A DNA stretch of 12,999 bases from an uncultured Clostridia bacterium. GTDB taxonomy: Bacteria; Bacillota; Clostridia; Tissierellales; Peptoniphilaceae. Below the pieces are notes generated by a model, which worked only from the letters and a program-made list of their open reading frames with translations, made no database searches and was not told the DNA's origin. Location: positions 1 through 12,999 of the forward strand of contig CAMEGD010000035.1 of NCBI GenBank assembly GCA_945916025.1, in the 5' to 3' direction. This document shows, piece by piece, positions 1 through 6,133 of this stretch. A program made the translations under genes and the position numbers. Within the stretch, counting starts at the first letter, position 1; each line of letters starts with the position of its first letter.

Positions 1-250
1 GTAGACCTTCTTTAAATATTTTTTCTATTAATAACTCTGATAGGACCTTGGACAGATACCTCTTGTTAGAAAACTTATATGTAAGTATAAGCTCCTTTAA
101 AAATGGATTGTAATAATAACAAGAATGAACTTCATCAACATACATAAAGTCCCTAACTACCCTTTCAGGTTTTTCTTCTAAAAGAGACCTACAGTCATTA
201 CAAATGTAGGTATATACTTTTGTTTCTCTTCCACAAACTAAACACTCCAT
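1..250 (-). CDS. comFC: ComF family protein (ComFC-like), N-terminal part, truncated by window edge
   Basis: Reading frame open from ATG at 250 to the window edge (83 residues visible). It begins with a four-cysteine zinc-ribbon pattern, Cys3-X2-Cys6 and Cys17-X2-Cys20, followed by a segment (about residues 42-60) in which an aromatic-rich stretch leads into YKFSNKRYL, matching the 'lKyk' region that precedes the phosphoribosyltransferase domain in ComF proteins. The family's PRTase domain would lie beyond the window. ComFC is a cytoplasmic protein needed for natural transformation in several Firmicutes. The start is supported by an AGGAAG Shine-Dalgarno sequence that overlaps the region just after the recD2 stop, with only 9 bp between the two genes, so it is very likely co-transcribed and translationally linked with recD2. 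The name rests on the N-terminal part only. Confidence 0.75.
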   Translation of the reverse strand, partial: MECLVCGRETKVYTYICNDCRSLLEEKPERVVRDFMYVDEVHSCYYYNPFLKELILTYKFSNKRYLSKVLSELLIEKIFKEGL

Positions 251-259
251 ATTTCTTCC

Positions 260-2521
260 TTACTTATTTAGCCGAATTTTCCTTAACATCTCATCCTTGG
301 CTAGGGTTTTTACTATGTTTTTATGTTTTAAGATTTTTTCCCTTAAGCCTGTATTTCTCTCATTCACATAAGTGTTCCTAATCATATTCTGTAGTCTGGT
401 GTCCTTTCCAACTAAGACTACAAACTTACTTGCCCTAGTTATAGCTGTATAAATTAAGTTCCTATTTGCCAGGATATCAGGTGCGTAGTGGATTGGGATT
501 ACAACTACTGGAAATTCTGATCCTTGGGACTTGTGAATTGTAATAGCATAGGCTAGGGTAAGTTCTCCTAGGCTATCTTCAGTATAGGAAATTTCCTTTC
601 CATCATAATCAACTACTAGAGACTTGTCATAAGTGTCGATTTCCTTAATAAATCCAATATCCCCATTGTATACACCAAGGCCACTATCAAACTCAATCCT
701 ATCCTCTGTATAGGCCTTCCACTCTACTTGGTAGTTGTTTTTTATTTGCATAACCTTGTCTCCAAGTCTAAAGACTGAATCTCCAAATTTTATTTCATCT
801 TTAAAGGGTTCACTTGGGTTTAGGGTATTTTGAATTTCTATATTGAGGTTTTCTACACCAGCTAGACCTCTCTTCATAGGGGCCATAATCTGAATTTGTC
901 CAATTGAAGAAATTCCAGTAAATTTAGGTAGCCTTTCCTTTACTAGGTCCTTTATAGTCTCAACTGTATCAGCTTCTCTTTCAGAGGCAATCATAAAAAA
1001 GTCTGTTCCCTTAGTATTCATAATAGGGTATGCACCTTGATTAATCCTGTGGGCATTATCAATAATCATACTTCCCCCACTTTGACGAAAAATATTGTCC
1101 AACTCTATAGTCTTTATAGTCATTGAATTAATTAAATCCTTTAGGACATTTCCTGACCCAACAGATGGAATTTGGTTTACATCTCCTAAAAATACTAGTC
1201 TAGTGTCCTCCTTTATAGCCCTCATAAACTCAAAAAGCAGGTATGTATCTACCATGCTCATCTCATCTATTATTACCATATCATGTCCAAGTGGGTCATT
1301 TTCGTTTTTATTAAACTCCATTGACCTACCATTAAATTGATATTCTAGTAACCTATGGATAGTCTTAGCCTCTCTTCCTGTAGCCTCTTCCATCCTCTTG
1401 GCTGCCCTTCCAGTTGGAGCTGCTAGGGCGTAATTAATGCCAATTTCATCAGCTATGCCCAAAATCGCCCTTAAAGTTGTAGTCTTTCCAGTACCTGGGC
1501 CTCCAGTTATAATAAGCAAATTATTTAAAAAAGCACTCTTTATTGCTTCAATTTGCTTATCACCAAAATTAATCTCTTCTAAAGATTCAATCATCCTAAT
1601 TCTAGAACTTATATCTAAATCCGTAAAAAATACTGGCCTTTTTAAAAGTTTGTTTATCTTTAGGGATATGTAATTTTCCGCATTATTTATCTTTCTTGGA
1701 TAAACCCTTACTTGGTTAGCTTCTTTAACAACTCTTATGTTCCTGTTAGTTAAAAATTGTTGCTCACTTCTTGTATAGTCATCTCTGCTAATATTTAAAA
1801 AATTTAAGCCTTCACTTAAAAGGTCCTCCAAATATAAATAGCTGTGACCATCATTAGTTGCCTTATTAATTAAATAAACTAGTCCAGCTTTTATCCTATT
1901 AGAATCGTTATTTTCAACCCCCGCTTCAAGGGCTATTTCGTCGGCTGTTTTAAAGCCAATCCCATCTACAGAGTCAATTAACATATATGGATTTTTTTTT
2001 ATTAATTCAATAATTCCATCGCCATACTTGGAAAACAACTTATTGGCTAAATTAGAACTAATTCCATAATTAGCAAGTTCAATTAAGACCTCTTTCATGT
2101 CAATTTGGTCATTAAAGGACTCCATAATCTTTTCAAGGGTCTTTTTACCAATGCCTTCCACCTCTAAAAGTCTTTCGGGATGGTTTTTAAAAATATCATA
2201 AGTATCCTTACCAAATTTTTCAATAATCCTATCTGTCATCTTTGGGCCAACTTTATTAACTGCACCTGAACGCAAATAGGCTTCCATTGAATTTGAATAA
2301 TCAATTTTTTCTGTTAAGAGCCTTTTTATTTTAAACTGTTCACCAAATTTATTGTGGTATACCATGTCACCACTCATTTTCATTTGACTTCCAATTGGAA
2401 GGAATGGAAAATAACCGACGACAGTAATTGTACCATCCTCGGTTAATACTCTAGCCACAGTATAAGAATTTTGTGAGTTTCTATAAACTACACTTTCTAA
2501 TTGGCCCTCTAAGACTAACAT
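260..2521 (-). CDS. recD2: RecD2-type ATP-dependent 5'-3' DNA helicase
   Basis: 753 residues, normal for RecD2 (the RecBC-independent RecD family). The order is: N-terminal OB-like region (about 1-75); helix-hairpin-helix repeats with VGPKM (91-95), VEGIGKKT (121-128) and VDGIGFKTA (185-193); then a superfamily 1B helicase core. Visible motifs are Walker A GGPGTGKT (340-347, Lys346), motif Ia APTGRAAKRM (368-377), Walker B IIDE (417-420), motif III GDVNQIPSVG (446-455), motif IV IFRQ (477-480), motif V TIHKSQGSEF (661-670) and motif VI YTAITRA (691-697, arginine finger). The family unwinds DNA 5' to 3' and acts in repair and replication-fork integrity in Firmicutes lacking RecBCD coupling. 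The start codon abuts the stop of the preceding gene (TAAATG), and its SD GGAG lies inside that gene's last codons, so translation is probably coupled. It sits third in the operon headed by a LexA box. Confidence 0.97.
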   Translation of the reverse strand: MLVLEGQLESVVYRNSQNSYTVARVLTEDGTITVVGYFPFLPIGSQMKMSGDMVYHNKFGEQFKIKRLLTEKIDYSNSMEAYLRSGAVNKVGPKMTDRIIEKFGKDTYDIFKNHPERLLEVEGIGKKTLEKIMESFNDQIDMKEVLIELANYGISSNLANKLFSKYGDGIIELIKKNPYMLIDSVDGIGFKTADEIALEAGVENNDSNRIKAGLVYLINKATNDGHSYLYLEDLLSEGLNFLNISRDDYTRSEQQFLTNRNIRVVKEANQVRVYPRKINNAENYISLKINKLLKRPVFFTDLDISSRIRMIESLEEINFGDKQIEAIKSAFLNNLLIITGGPGTGKTTTLRAILGIADEIGINYALAAPTGRAAKRMEEATGREAKTIHRLLEYQFNGRSMEFNKNENDPLGHDMVIIDEMSMVDTYLLFEFMRAIKEDTRLVFLGDVNQIPSVGSGNVLKDLINSMTIKTIELDNIFRQSGGSMIIDNAHRINQGAYPIMNTKGTDFFMIASEREADTVETIKDLVKERLPKFTGISSIGQIQIMAPMKRGLAGVENLNIEIQNTLNPSEPFKDEIKFGDSVFRLGDKVMQIKNNYQVEWKAYTEDRIEFDSGLGVYNGDIGFIKEIDTYDKSLVVDYDGKEISYTEDSLGELTLAYAITIHKSQGSEFPVVVIPIHYAPDILANRNLIYTAITRASKFVVLVGKDTRLQNMIRNTYVNERNTGLREKILKHKNIVKTLAKDEMLRKIRLNK

Positions 2522-2746
2522 TTATTTCTCCAAAGCTTTATTAATTAGGTCCCTTAAATTTTCTAATTCTTCTTGAGTTAGGGTGATTCCCTTGCCCATT
2601 TTGTCATGGTCTGGAGCCCATTCTCTAATATCAAACTTTGCTGGAGTTTCGTTCCAACTTACAAAGTTTAGTTCCTTTTTCCAGCCAGTTGGTTTTTCTG
2701 ATAAAATTCCAATTTTTTCTATAATTTCATACTTAATATCTGCCAT
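2522..2746 (-). CDS. ydbC: PC4/YdbC-family single-stranded DNA-binding protein
   Basis: 74 residues, complete, with a GGAAGG SD before ATG. It matches the small bacterial YdbC proteins, which have the PC4-like fold: an early basic/aromatic strand KKELNFVSWN (23-32), then KFDIREWAPDHDKMGKGITL (37-56), and a C-terminal helix (57-73). The 'WxPDHxKMGKGITL' block is the family hallmark. Characterised PC4-fold proteins bind single-stranded DNA as dimers. Its stop codon is directly followed by the recD2 start, implying coupled synthesis. A role in handing ssDNA to RecD2 or protecting it during repair is inference from position. Some databases describe this family only as hypothetical or as a transcriptional coactivator. 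Confidence 0.85.
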   Translation of the reverse strand: MADIKYEIIEKIGILSEKPTGWKKELNFVSWNETPAKFDIREWAPDHDKMGKGITLTQEELENLRDLINKALEK

Positions 2747-2806
2747 AATTTCCTTCCTTTTTTTTCTTAATATTAGGATACAATAAAATAAAAAATTTTT
2801 CTATTA

Positions 2807-3079
2807 CTAAATCTTGTAGAGTATCCACTTGCACCTATCCTTGTTAAAGTGGATTTGAAAGTAGGTCCCTTGTCCACTTAACTTATCAACAGTCTCACAG
2901 TCAAAAATCCAAATACTATGACCAAGTCTTTTTTCTTGAAAGGTATTGAGAATCCTATCAATTTTTATAATCCTAAAACCTTCCCTCTCCCCAAGTAACC
3001 GCATTTTTAAAGGTTGTGGGTGGTCATCTGTAGACTTTTGAAAGGAAACTATATCTATGTCCCTGTTAACAATTTTCAA
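2807..3079 (-). CDS. Uncharacterised 90-residue protein, TTG start, first gene of the LexA-box operon
   Basis: 90 residues, no signal peptide or membrane segment, mixed charge, probably a compact beta-rich cytoplasmic domain. The start is TTG at 3079, preceded by the strongest SD in the window (GGAGGAAGG, 7 nt spacing from GGAGG). No in-frame ATG lies before residue 26. Features that look conserved-family-like are PLKMRLLGEREGFRIIKIDR (23-42), an acidic/aromatic middle IWIFDCETV, and a C-terminal CKWILYKI. I do not recognise a named domain. The pattern of a short 'G-x-x-[FY]-x-[IV]-x-x-[IV]' strand and a terminal W-x-L loosely recalls small proteins found next to error-prone polymerase genes (DUF6504-like), but this is a weak recollection. 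It is 60 bp upstream of the ydbC-recD2 pair with no terminator between them, so it is most likely the leading gene of the same damage-inducible transcript. Confidence 0.75.
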   Translation of the reverse strand: MKIVNRDIDIVSFQKSTDDHPQPLKMRLLGEREGFRIIKIDRILNTFQEKRLGHSIWIFDCETVDKLSGQGTYFQIHFNKDRCKWILYKI

Positions 3080-3122
3080 AATCCTTCCTCCTCAATATAA
3101 GTATTAAGTTTCCTACGCCTAT

Positions 3123-3150
3123 ATTATATCAGAACATTTGTTCTTGAAAA
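3123..3150 (-). promoter_or_regulatory. Promoter of the 90-aa/ydbC/recD2/comF operon
   Basis: On the minus strand a perfect TATAAT (3128-3123) is preceded, after 16 nt, by TTTTCA (3150-3145), a four-of-six match to TTGACA. Transcription would begin near 3116, giving a leader of about 36 nt before the TTG start at 3079. The spacer consists almost entirely of a LexA-type palindrome, annotated separately. Confidence 0.7.
3131..3144. promoter_or_regulatory. LexA (DinR) SOS box in the promoter spacer
   Basis: The sequence AGAACATTTGTTCT (minus strand AGAACAAATGTTCT) contains the perfect half-sites GAAC and GTTC separated by 4 nt. It agrees with the Firmicute LexA consensus CGAACRNRYGTTYC at every position except the two outermost bases when read on the minus strand. 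It lies exactly between the -35 and -10 elements, where bound LexA would block RNA polymerase. The downstream genes encode DNA-transaction proteins (ssDNA-binding protein, RecD2), which suits SOS control. Confidence 0.8.
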
Positions 3151-3167
3151 GACCTTTTTTTCAATTT

Positions 3168-3197
3168 CAAAAAAATACTTCCTAAATTAATAGGAAG
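3168..3197 (-). terminator. Intrinsic terminator after the rhodanese lipoprotein gene
   Basis: On the minus strand, CTTCCTA and TAGGAAG form a perfect 7-bp stem around a 6-nt loop (3197-3178), followed by TA and seven T. It lies 19 nt beyond the stop at 3217 and isolates this gene from the LexA-box promoter immediately downstream. Confidence 0.85.
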
Positions 3198-3216
3198 CAC
3201 TCATTTTACCCCATTT

Positions 3217-3831
3217 TTATTCTTCTAGTTGTCCTGAATAGGAACTAACCCCGCCGCCATCAATTACTAACTTATATCCAAGATCTCTTAATATACTACT
3301 AGCTTCCTTAGACCTATTACCACTTCTACAATAGACTAACAAGATGTCTTCTTCATTTATTGTAAGACTTTTAATACTTTTATCTAAGTTATCTAAGGGT
3401 AAATTTATGGCACCTGGAACATGCCCCTCATTAAATTCTTCTTGGGTCCTCACATCTATAAGATAAGACCTGTCTGGATATTCACTTAATAGAATAGATC
3501 CCTGGTTTATGGTAGTCTCTATTCTTTCTTTCCCTTCTAAAGTTTCTAAAACTTCAGTAATGGTAAGGGATGGAGGTACAGTTGTATAGATTTCATCAGA
3601 AACTTTAAGTTCATACATACCTCCAATTTCTAAGTCTTGAAACTCTTCATAGTTATTTGCCTTAACAAGGTCTCCTTCATAGAAATTTTCTGACTGTTTA
3701 GTAATTAATAATCCTGAATCTCCAAGATTTATACCTTCTATAGTGCCATTTTCTGAAATGTCACCACATCCAACTAATACTATAGACATAAATAATCCTA
3801 GTAATATTAAATTTTTTATCTTCTTTTTCAT
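3217..3831 (-). CDS. Rhodanese-domain lipoprotein
   Basis: 204 residues. The N-terminus is a lipoprotein signal: MKKKIKN, a hydrophobic stretch (8-20) and lipobox LVGC with Cys22 as the lipidated residue, so the protein should be anchored on the outer face of the cytoplasmic membrane. Residues 29-95 form a small beta-rich domain (GTIEGINLGDSGLLI at the start) that resembles OB-like DUF3221 domains; this is tentative. Residues 107-204 are a rhodanese domain with LIDVRTQEEF (124-133), GHVPGAINLP (136-145) and the active-site loop CRSGNRS starting at Cys168. The family transfers sulfane sulfur or handles persulfides, but the substrate here is unknown. The start ATG has an AAGGTGA SD. The gene stands alone, divergent from ispE and closed by its own terminator. 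The domain combination at the cell surface is uncommon but known in Gram-positive anaerobes. Confidence 0.9.
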   Translation of the reverse strand: MKKKIKNLILLGLFMSIVLVGCGDISENGTIEGINLGDSGLLITKQSENFYEGDLVKANNYEEFQDLEIGGMYELKVSDEIYTTVPPSLTITEVLETLEGKERIETTINQGSILLSEYPDRSYLIDVRTQEEFNEGHVPGAINLPLDNLDKSIKSLTINEEDILLVYCRSGNRSKEASSILRDLGYKLVIDGGGVSSYSGQLEE

Positions 3832-3859
3832 AAGTCACCTTTTATTCATAATTTCTTAT

Positions 3860-3868
3860 ATGATACCA
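3860..3868 (-). promoter_or_regulatory. Possible extended -10 promoter for the rhodanese lipoprotein
   Basis: The minus strand carries TGGTATCAT (3868-3860), an extended -10 (TGn plus TATCAT, five of six to TATAAT), about 28 nt upstream of the start codon. No convincing -35 is visible, which is tolerated for extended -10 promoters. Evidence is weak because the region is very AT-rich. Confidence 0.4.
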
Positions 3869-3969
3869 CATATTTATAAAAATATTCCTGTAACCTAGTA
3901 GTTTGTTATTCTTGAAAGTTTTGTGAAAGGAAAGTTTTTATATACAAATTTGATTTTTTGTGGTAGACT

Positions 3970-3988
3970 TTTATCGATAAACGATAAA
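3970..3988. promoter_or_regulatory. Palindrome upstream of ispE, possible operator
   Basis: TTTATCG and CGATAAA form a perfect 7-bp inverted repeat around ATAAA, ending 10 nt before the ispE start and directly before its GAGG SD (3990-3993). It is not followed by a T-run, so it is not a terminator. Size and symmetry suit a dimeric repressor, or a small hairpin near the RBS. A weak promoter reading (TTGATT at 3950, 16-nt spacer, TATCGA at 3972) would place it over the -10. No regulator is assigned. Confidence 0.4.
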
Positions 3989-3998
3989 TGAGGTTTTT

Positions 3999-4832
3999 AT
4001 GATTTGCAAAAAATCCTATGGGAAAATCAATCTTTCTCTAGAAGTTTTAGGAAAAAGATCTGATGGTTACCATAATATTGATACCTTAATGAATAAAATA
4101 GATCTTTATGATGAGATGATCTTTGAACTTAGGGATGATGACAATTTAATAATAAGGTCTGACAATGAAAACTTCCCTACTGACAATAGTAATCTTATTT
4201 ATAAGGCCTGGGAAATCCTTTCAAGTTATAAAAAAACTAATAGGGGTATAGATGTTTTTGTTACAAAAAATATTCCAATTGCCGCTGGTCTAGCTGGTGG
4301 AACTTCTAACGGTGTTGAAACTATGAAGGCCTTAAATGAACTTTGGGATTTGGGCTTTTCCAATGAAGAACTAAAAGATCTGTCTAAAGCTCTAGGAGCT
4401 GACTCTAACTTTTTCTTTTATGAAGATTTAGTTAGAGCCCAAGGAATTGGAGATAATATTATTAGACTGAAAAAACTTGACCCTTTATGTCTTCTAATTA
4501 TTAACATAGGAAAACCAATTTCATCAAAGGAAATCTATGAAAATATGACTTCTTATAGTAATGAAATTGTAGAAAATATTGTTGACAATATTGATGATTT
4601 TACTTATTTGTGGAACCATGCCTTTAATTCAATGGAGGAGGTTTCCTTTAAAATTTATCCAGTCCTTGAGGATATAAAGAAAAAATTAAATGATTCTGGA
4701 GCCAATTTAAGCCTCATGAGCGGATCTGGACCAAGTATATTTGGTCTTTATGAAGATACTAAACTAAGAGACAAGGCATACGAAGAATTGAAAAATGACT
4801 ATAAGTACGTAATTAAGTCTAAATTAAAATAG
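3999..4832 (+). CDS. ispE: IspE, 4-diphosphocytidyl-2-C-methyl-D-erythritol kinase
   Basis: 277 residues, typical length for this GHMP kinase, which phosphorylates CDP-methylerythritol at the 2-OH in the cytosolic MEP pathway. The N-terminus YGKINLSLEVLGKRSDGYHN (7-26) contains the substrate-binding Lys9 and the GKRxDGYH signature. The ATP-binding glycine loop is PIAAGLAGGTSNG (93-105). GADSNFF (133-139) holds the catalytic aspartate Asp135. The C-terminal GHMP motif MSGSGPSIFGL is intact. The usual 'GADVPFF' has become GADSNFF here, a mild divergence next to the catalytic residue. The SD is GAGG, 5 nt before ATG. It is the first gene of a tightly packed MEP operon; the next gene starts 8 bp after its stop. 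Confidence 0.95.
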   Translation: MICKKSYGKINLSLEVLGKRSDGYHNIDTLMNKIDLYDEMIFELRDDDNLIIRSDNENFPTDNSNLIYKAWEILSSYKKTNRGIDVFVTKNIPIAAGLAGGTSNGVETMKALNELWDLGFSNEELKDLSKALGADSNFFFYEDLVRAQGIGDNIIRLKKLDPLCLLIINIGKPISSKEIYENMTSYSNEIVENIVDNIDDFTYLWNHAFNSMEEVSFKIYPVLEDIKKKLNDSGANLSLMSGSGPSIFGLYEDTKLRDKAYEELKNDYKYVIKSKLK

Positions 4833-4840
4833 GTGATGAA

Positions 4841-6133
4841 ATGTTAGAAATGAAACTTACCCTTGAAAGGTTGGAAAAAGAAGACAAACAAATAAAAGTT
4901 GCTGTCGTTGGTATTGGGAAAATGGGACGAAGCCTAGTAGATAGAATTTTCTCTATGAAGGGCATGGAAGTATCCCTTATAGTAAATAGACATGTAGAAA
5001 AAGCCAAAAATGCCTTAATCTACCTTGGGATCAAGGAAAAGGACATAGTTGAGGTAAGGTCAGTAGAAGAATTAAAAGAAGCTAATTTTACTGGAAAATT
5101 TGCAATTACAGATGATTTTTCCCTAGCTGTTAAGTCTGACTTTATAGATGCAGTTGTAGAAGCTACTGGAAACCCACAATACGGAGCCCAAGTAGCCTAT
5201 AACTCAATTATTAATAAAAAACATATAATCATGCTAAATGTAGAATGTGATTCTGTTGTAGGCCCAAGTTTATATAAACTAGCAAAGGAAAATGGAGTCG
5301 TTTACACTGGAGCTGCAGGAGATGAACCTGCTGCTATAGTTGAACTTGTAGAATTCGCCATGGGGCTTGGTTTTGATGTGGTTTCTTGTGGAAAGGGAAA
5401 AAACAATCCAAAGGACATTCACGCAACTAACGAGTCAGTATCTGACCTCGCCCAAGAAAAGAAAATATGTAACAAAAGTCTTACATCCTTTGTAGATGCA
5501 ACTAATACTATGATAGAACTTAATGCCGTAGGTAATGCCATTGGTTTTAAACCAGATGTATTTGCCTGTCATGGAATAGAATCAGACTTAAAGGACCTTC
5601 CAAATAAACTAAGGCTAAAAACTGAAGGTGGTCTTTTAAATTCATACGGGACCCTAGACTATGTCCATGGAATAGCTCCGGGAGTGTATATCATTGTCAA
5701 GGGAAAAACTAAAGAAGAATTAGATACCTTAAAATATTTAGGCATGGGAGATGGTCCAAATTATATATTATATAGACCATTTCACCTATGTAGTTTAGAA
5801 ACTCCAGTTTCAATTTACAAGGCTGTTATAAAAAATGAAGCCTCCATAGCACCAATGGCAGGACAAGTCTGCGATACTGTTACCCATGCTAAGAAAGACA
5901 TGAAGGCTGGAGACTTATTAGAAGGAATTGGGTCTAATAATGTTTATGGATCACTAACAAGTCATGAAGATTGCATTGATAGGGATTTACTTCCAATAGC
6001 CTTAATTACATCAAAGACCAGGCTAAAGGTAGATGTAAAAAAAGACGACCTTATAACCTACGATATGGTTGAACTGGATGTGGACCAAATTATAACTAAA
6101 CTTAGACTAGACCAGGATAGTAAAAATGTATAA
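4841..6133 (+). CDS. drl: DXP reductoisomerase-like protein DRL (DXR-II); homoserine-dehydrogenase-like with SAF domain
   Basis: 430 residues. An N-terminal Rossmann fold has VAVVGIGKMGRSL (20-32; glycine motif GIGKMG at 24-29), VEATGNP (106-112), the block MLNVECDSVVGP (131-142) and GAAGDEPA (157-164). GKGKNNP (184-190) follows, and a C-terminal SAF-type region spans about 346-412. This is the COG4091 'predicted homoserine dehydrogenase with SAF domain' architecture. One branch of that family, DRL or DXR-II, first described from Brucella abortus, performs the NADPH-dependent conversion of DXP to MEP in bacteria without classical Dxr. The gene lies between ispE and ispD (8 bp after ispE, overlapping ispD by 8 bp), with no threonine or methionine pathway gene beside it, so DXR-II is the best reading. 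The specific function is inferred from family and context. The start has an AGGTGAT SD. Automated annotation would probably call it homoserine dehydrogenase or 'NAD(P)-dependent oxidoreductase'. Confidence 0.82.
   Translation: MLEMKLTLERLEKEDKQIKVAVVGIGKMGRSLVDRIFSMKGMEVSLIVNRHVEKAKNALIYLGIKEKDIVEVRSVEELKEANFTGKFAITDDFSLAVKSDFIDAVVEATGNPQYGAQVAYNSIINKKHIIMLNVECDSVVGPSLYKLAKENGVVYTGAAGDEPAAIVELVEFAMGLGFDVVSCGKGKNNPKDIHATNESVSDLAQEKKICNKSLTSFVDATNTMIELNAVGNAIGFKPDVFACHGIESDLKDLPNKLRLKTEGGLLNSYGTLDYVHGIAPGVYIIVKGKTKEELDTLKYLGMGDGPNYILYRPFHLCSLETPVSIYKAVIKNEASIAPMAGQVCDTVTHAKKDMKAGDLLEGIGSNNVYGSLTSHEDCIDRDLLPIALITSKTRLKVDVKKDDLITYDMVELDVDQIITKLRLDQDSKNV

Noticed and set aside
1095..1673. Two plus-strand open frames (81 and 78 codons) inside recD2
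   Set aside because: They run antisense to the conserved helicase core, lack SD sequences, and their protein content shows no domain; they are shadows of recD2 codons.
2583..2786. Plus-strand open frame of 67 codons over the PC4-like gene
   Set aside because: It is antisense to a gene with clear family motifs and has no SD.
2747..2806. Possible internal promoter between the 90-aa gene and the PC4-like gene
   Set aside because: The stretch is only AT-rich; no -35/-10 pair or hairpin stands out.
4819..5007. Minus-strand open frame of 62 codons over the ispE/DRL junction
   Set aside because: It is antisense to the Rossmann region of the DRL-like gene and lacks any supporting signal.
4841..6133. 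Annotation as homoserine dehydrogenase for threonine/methionine synthesis
   Set aside because: Sequence family alone would permit it, but the gene is locked between ispE and ispD-ispF and lacks any threonine-pathway neighbour; DXR-II explains the context better.
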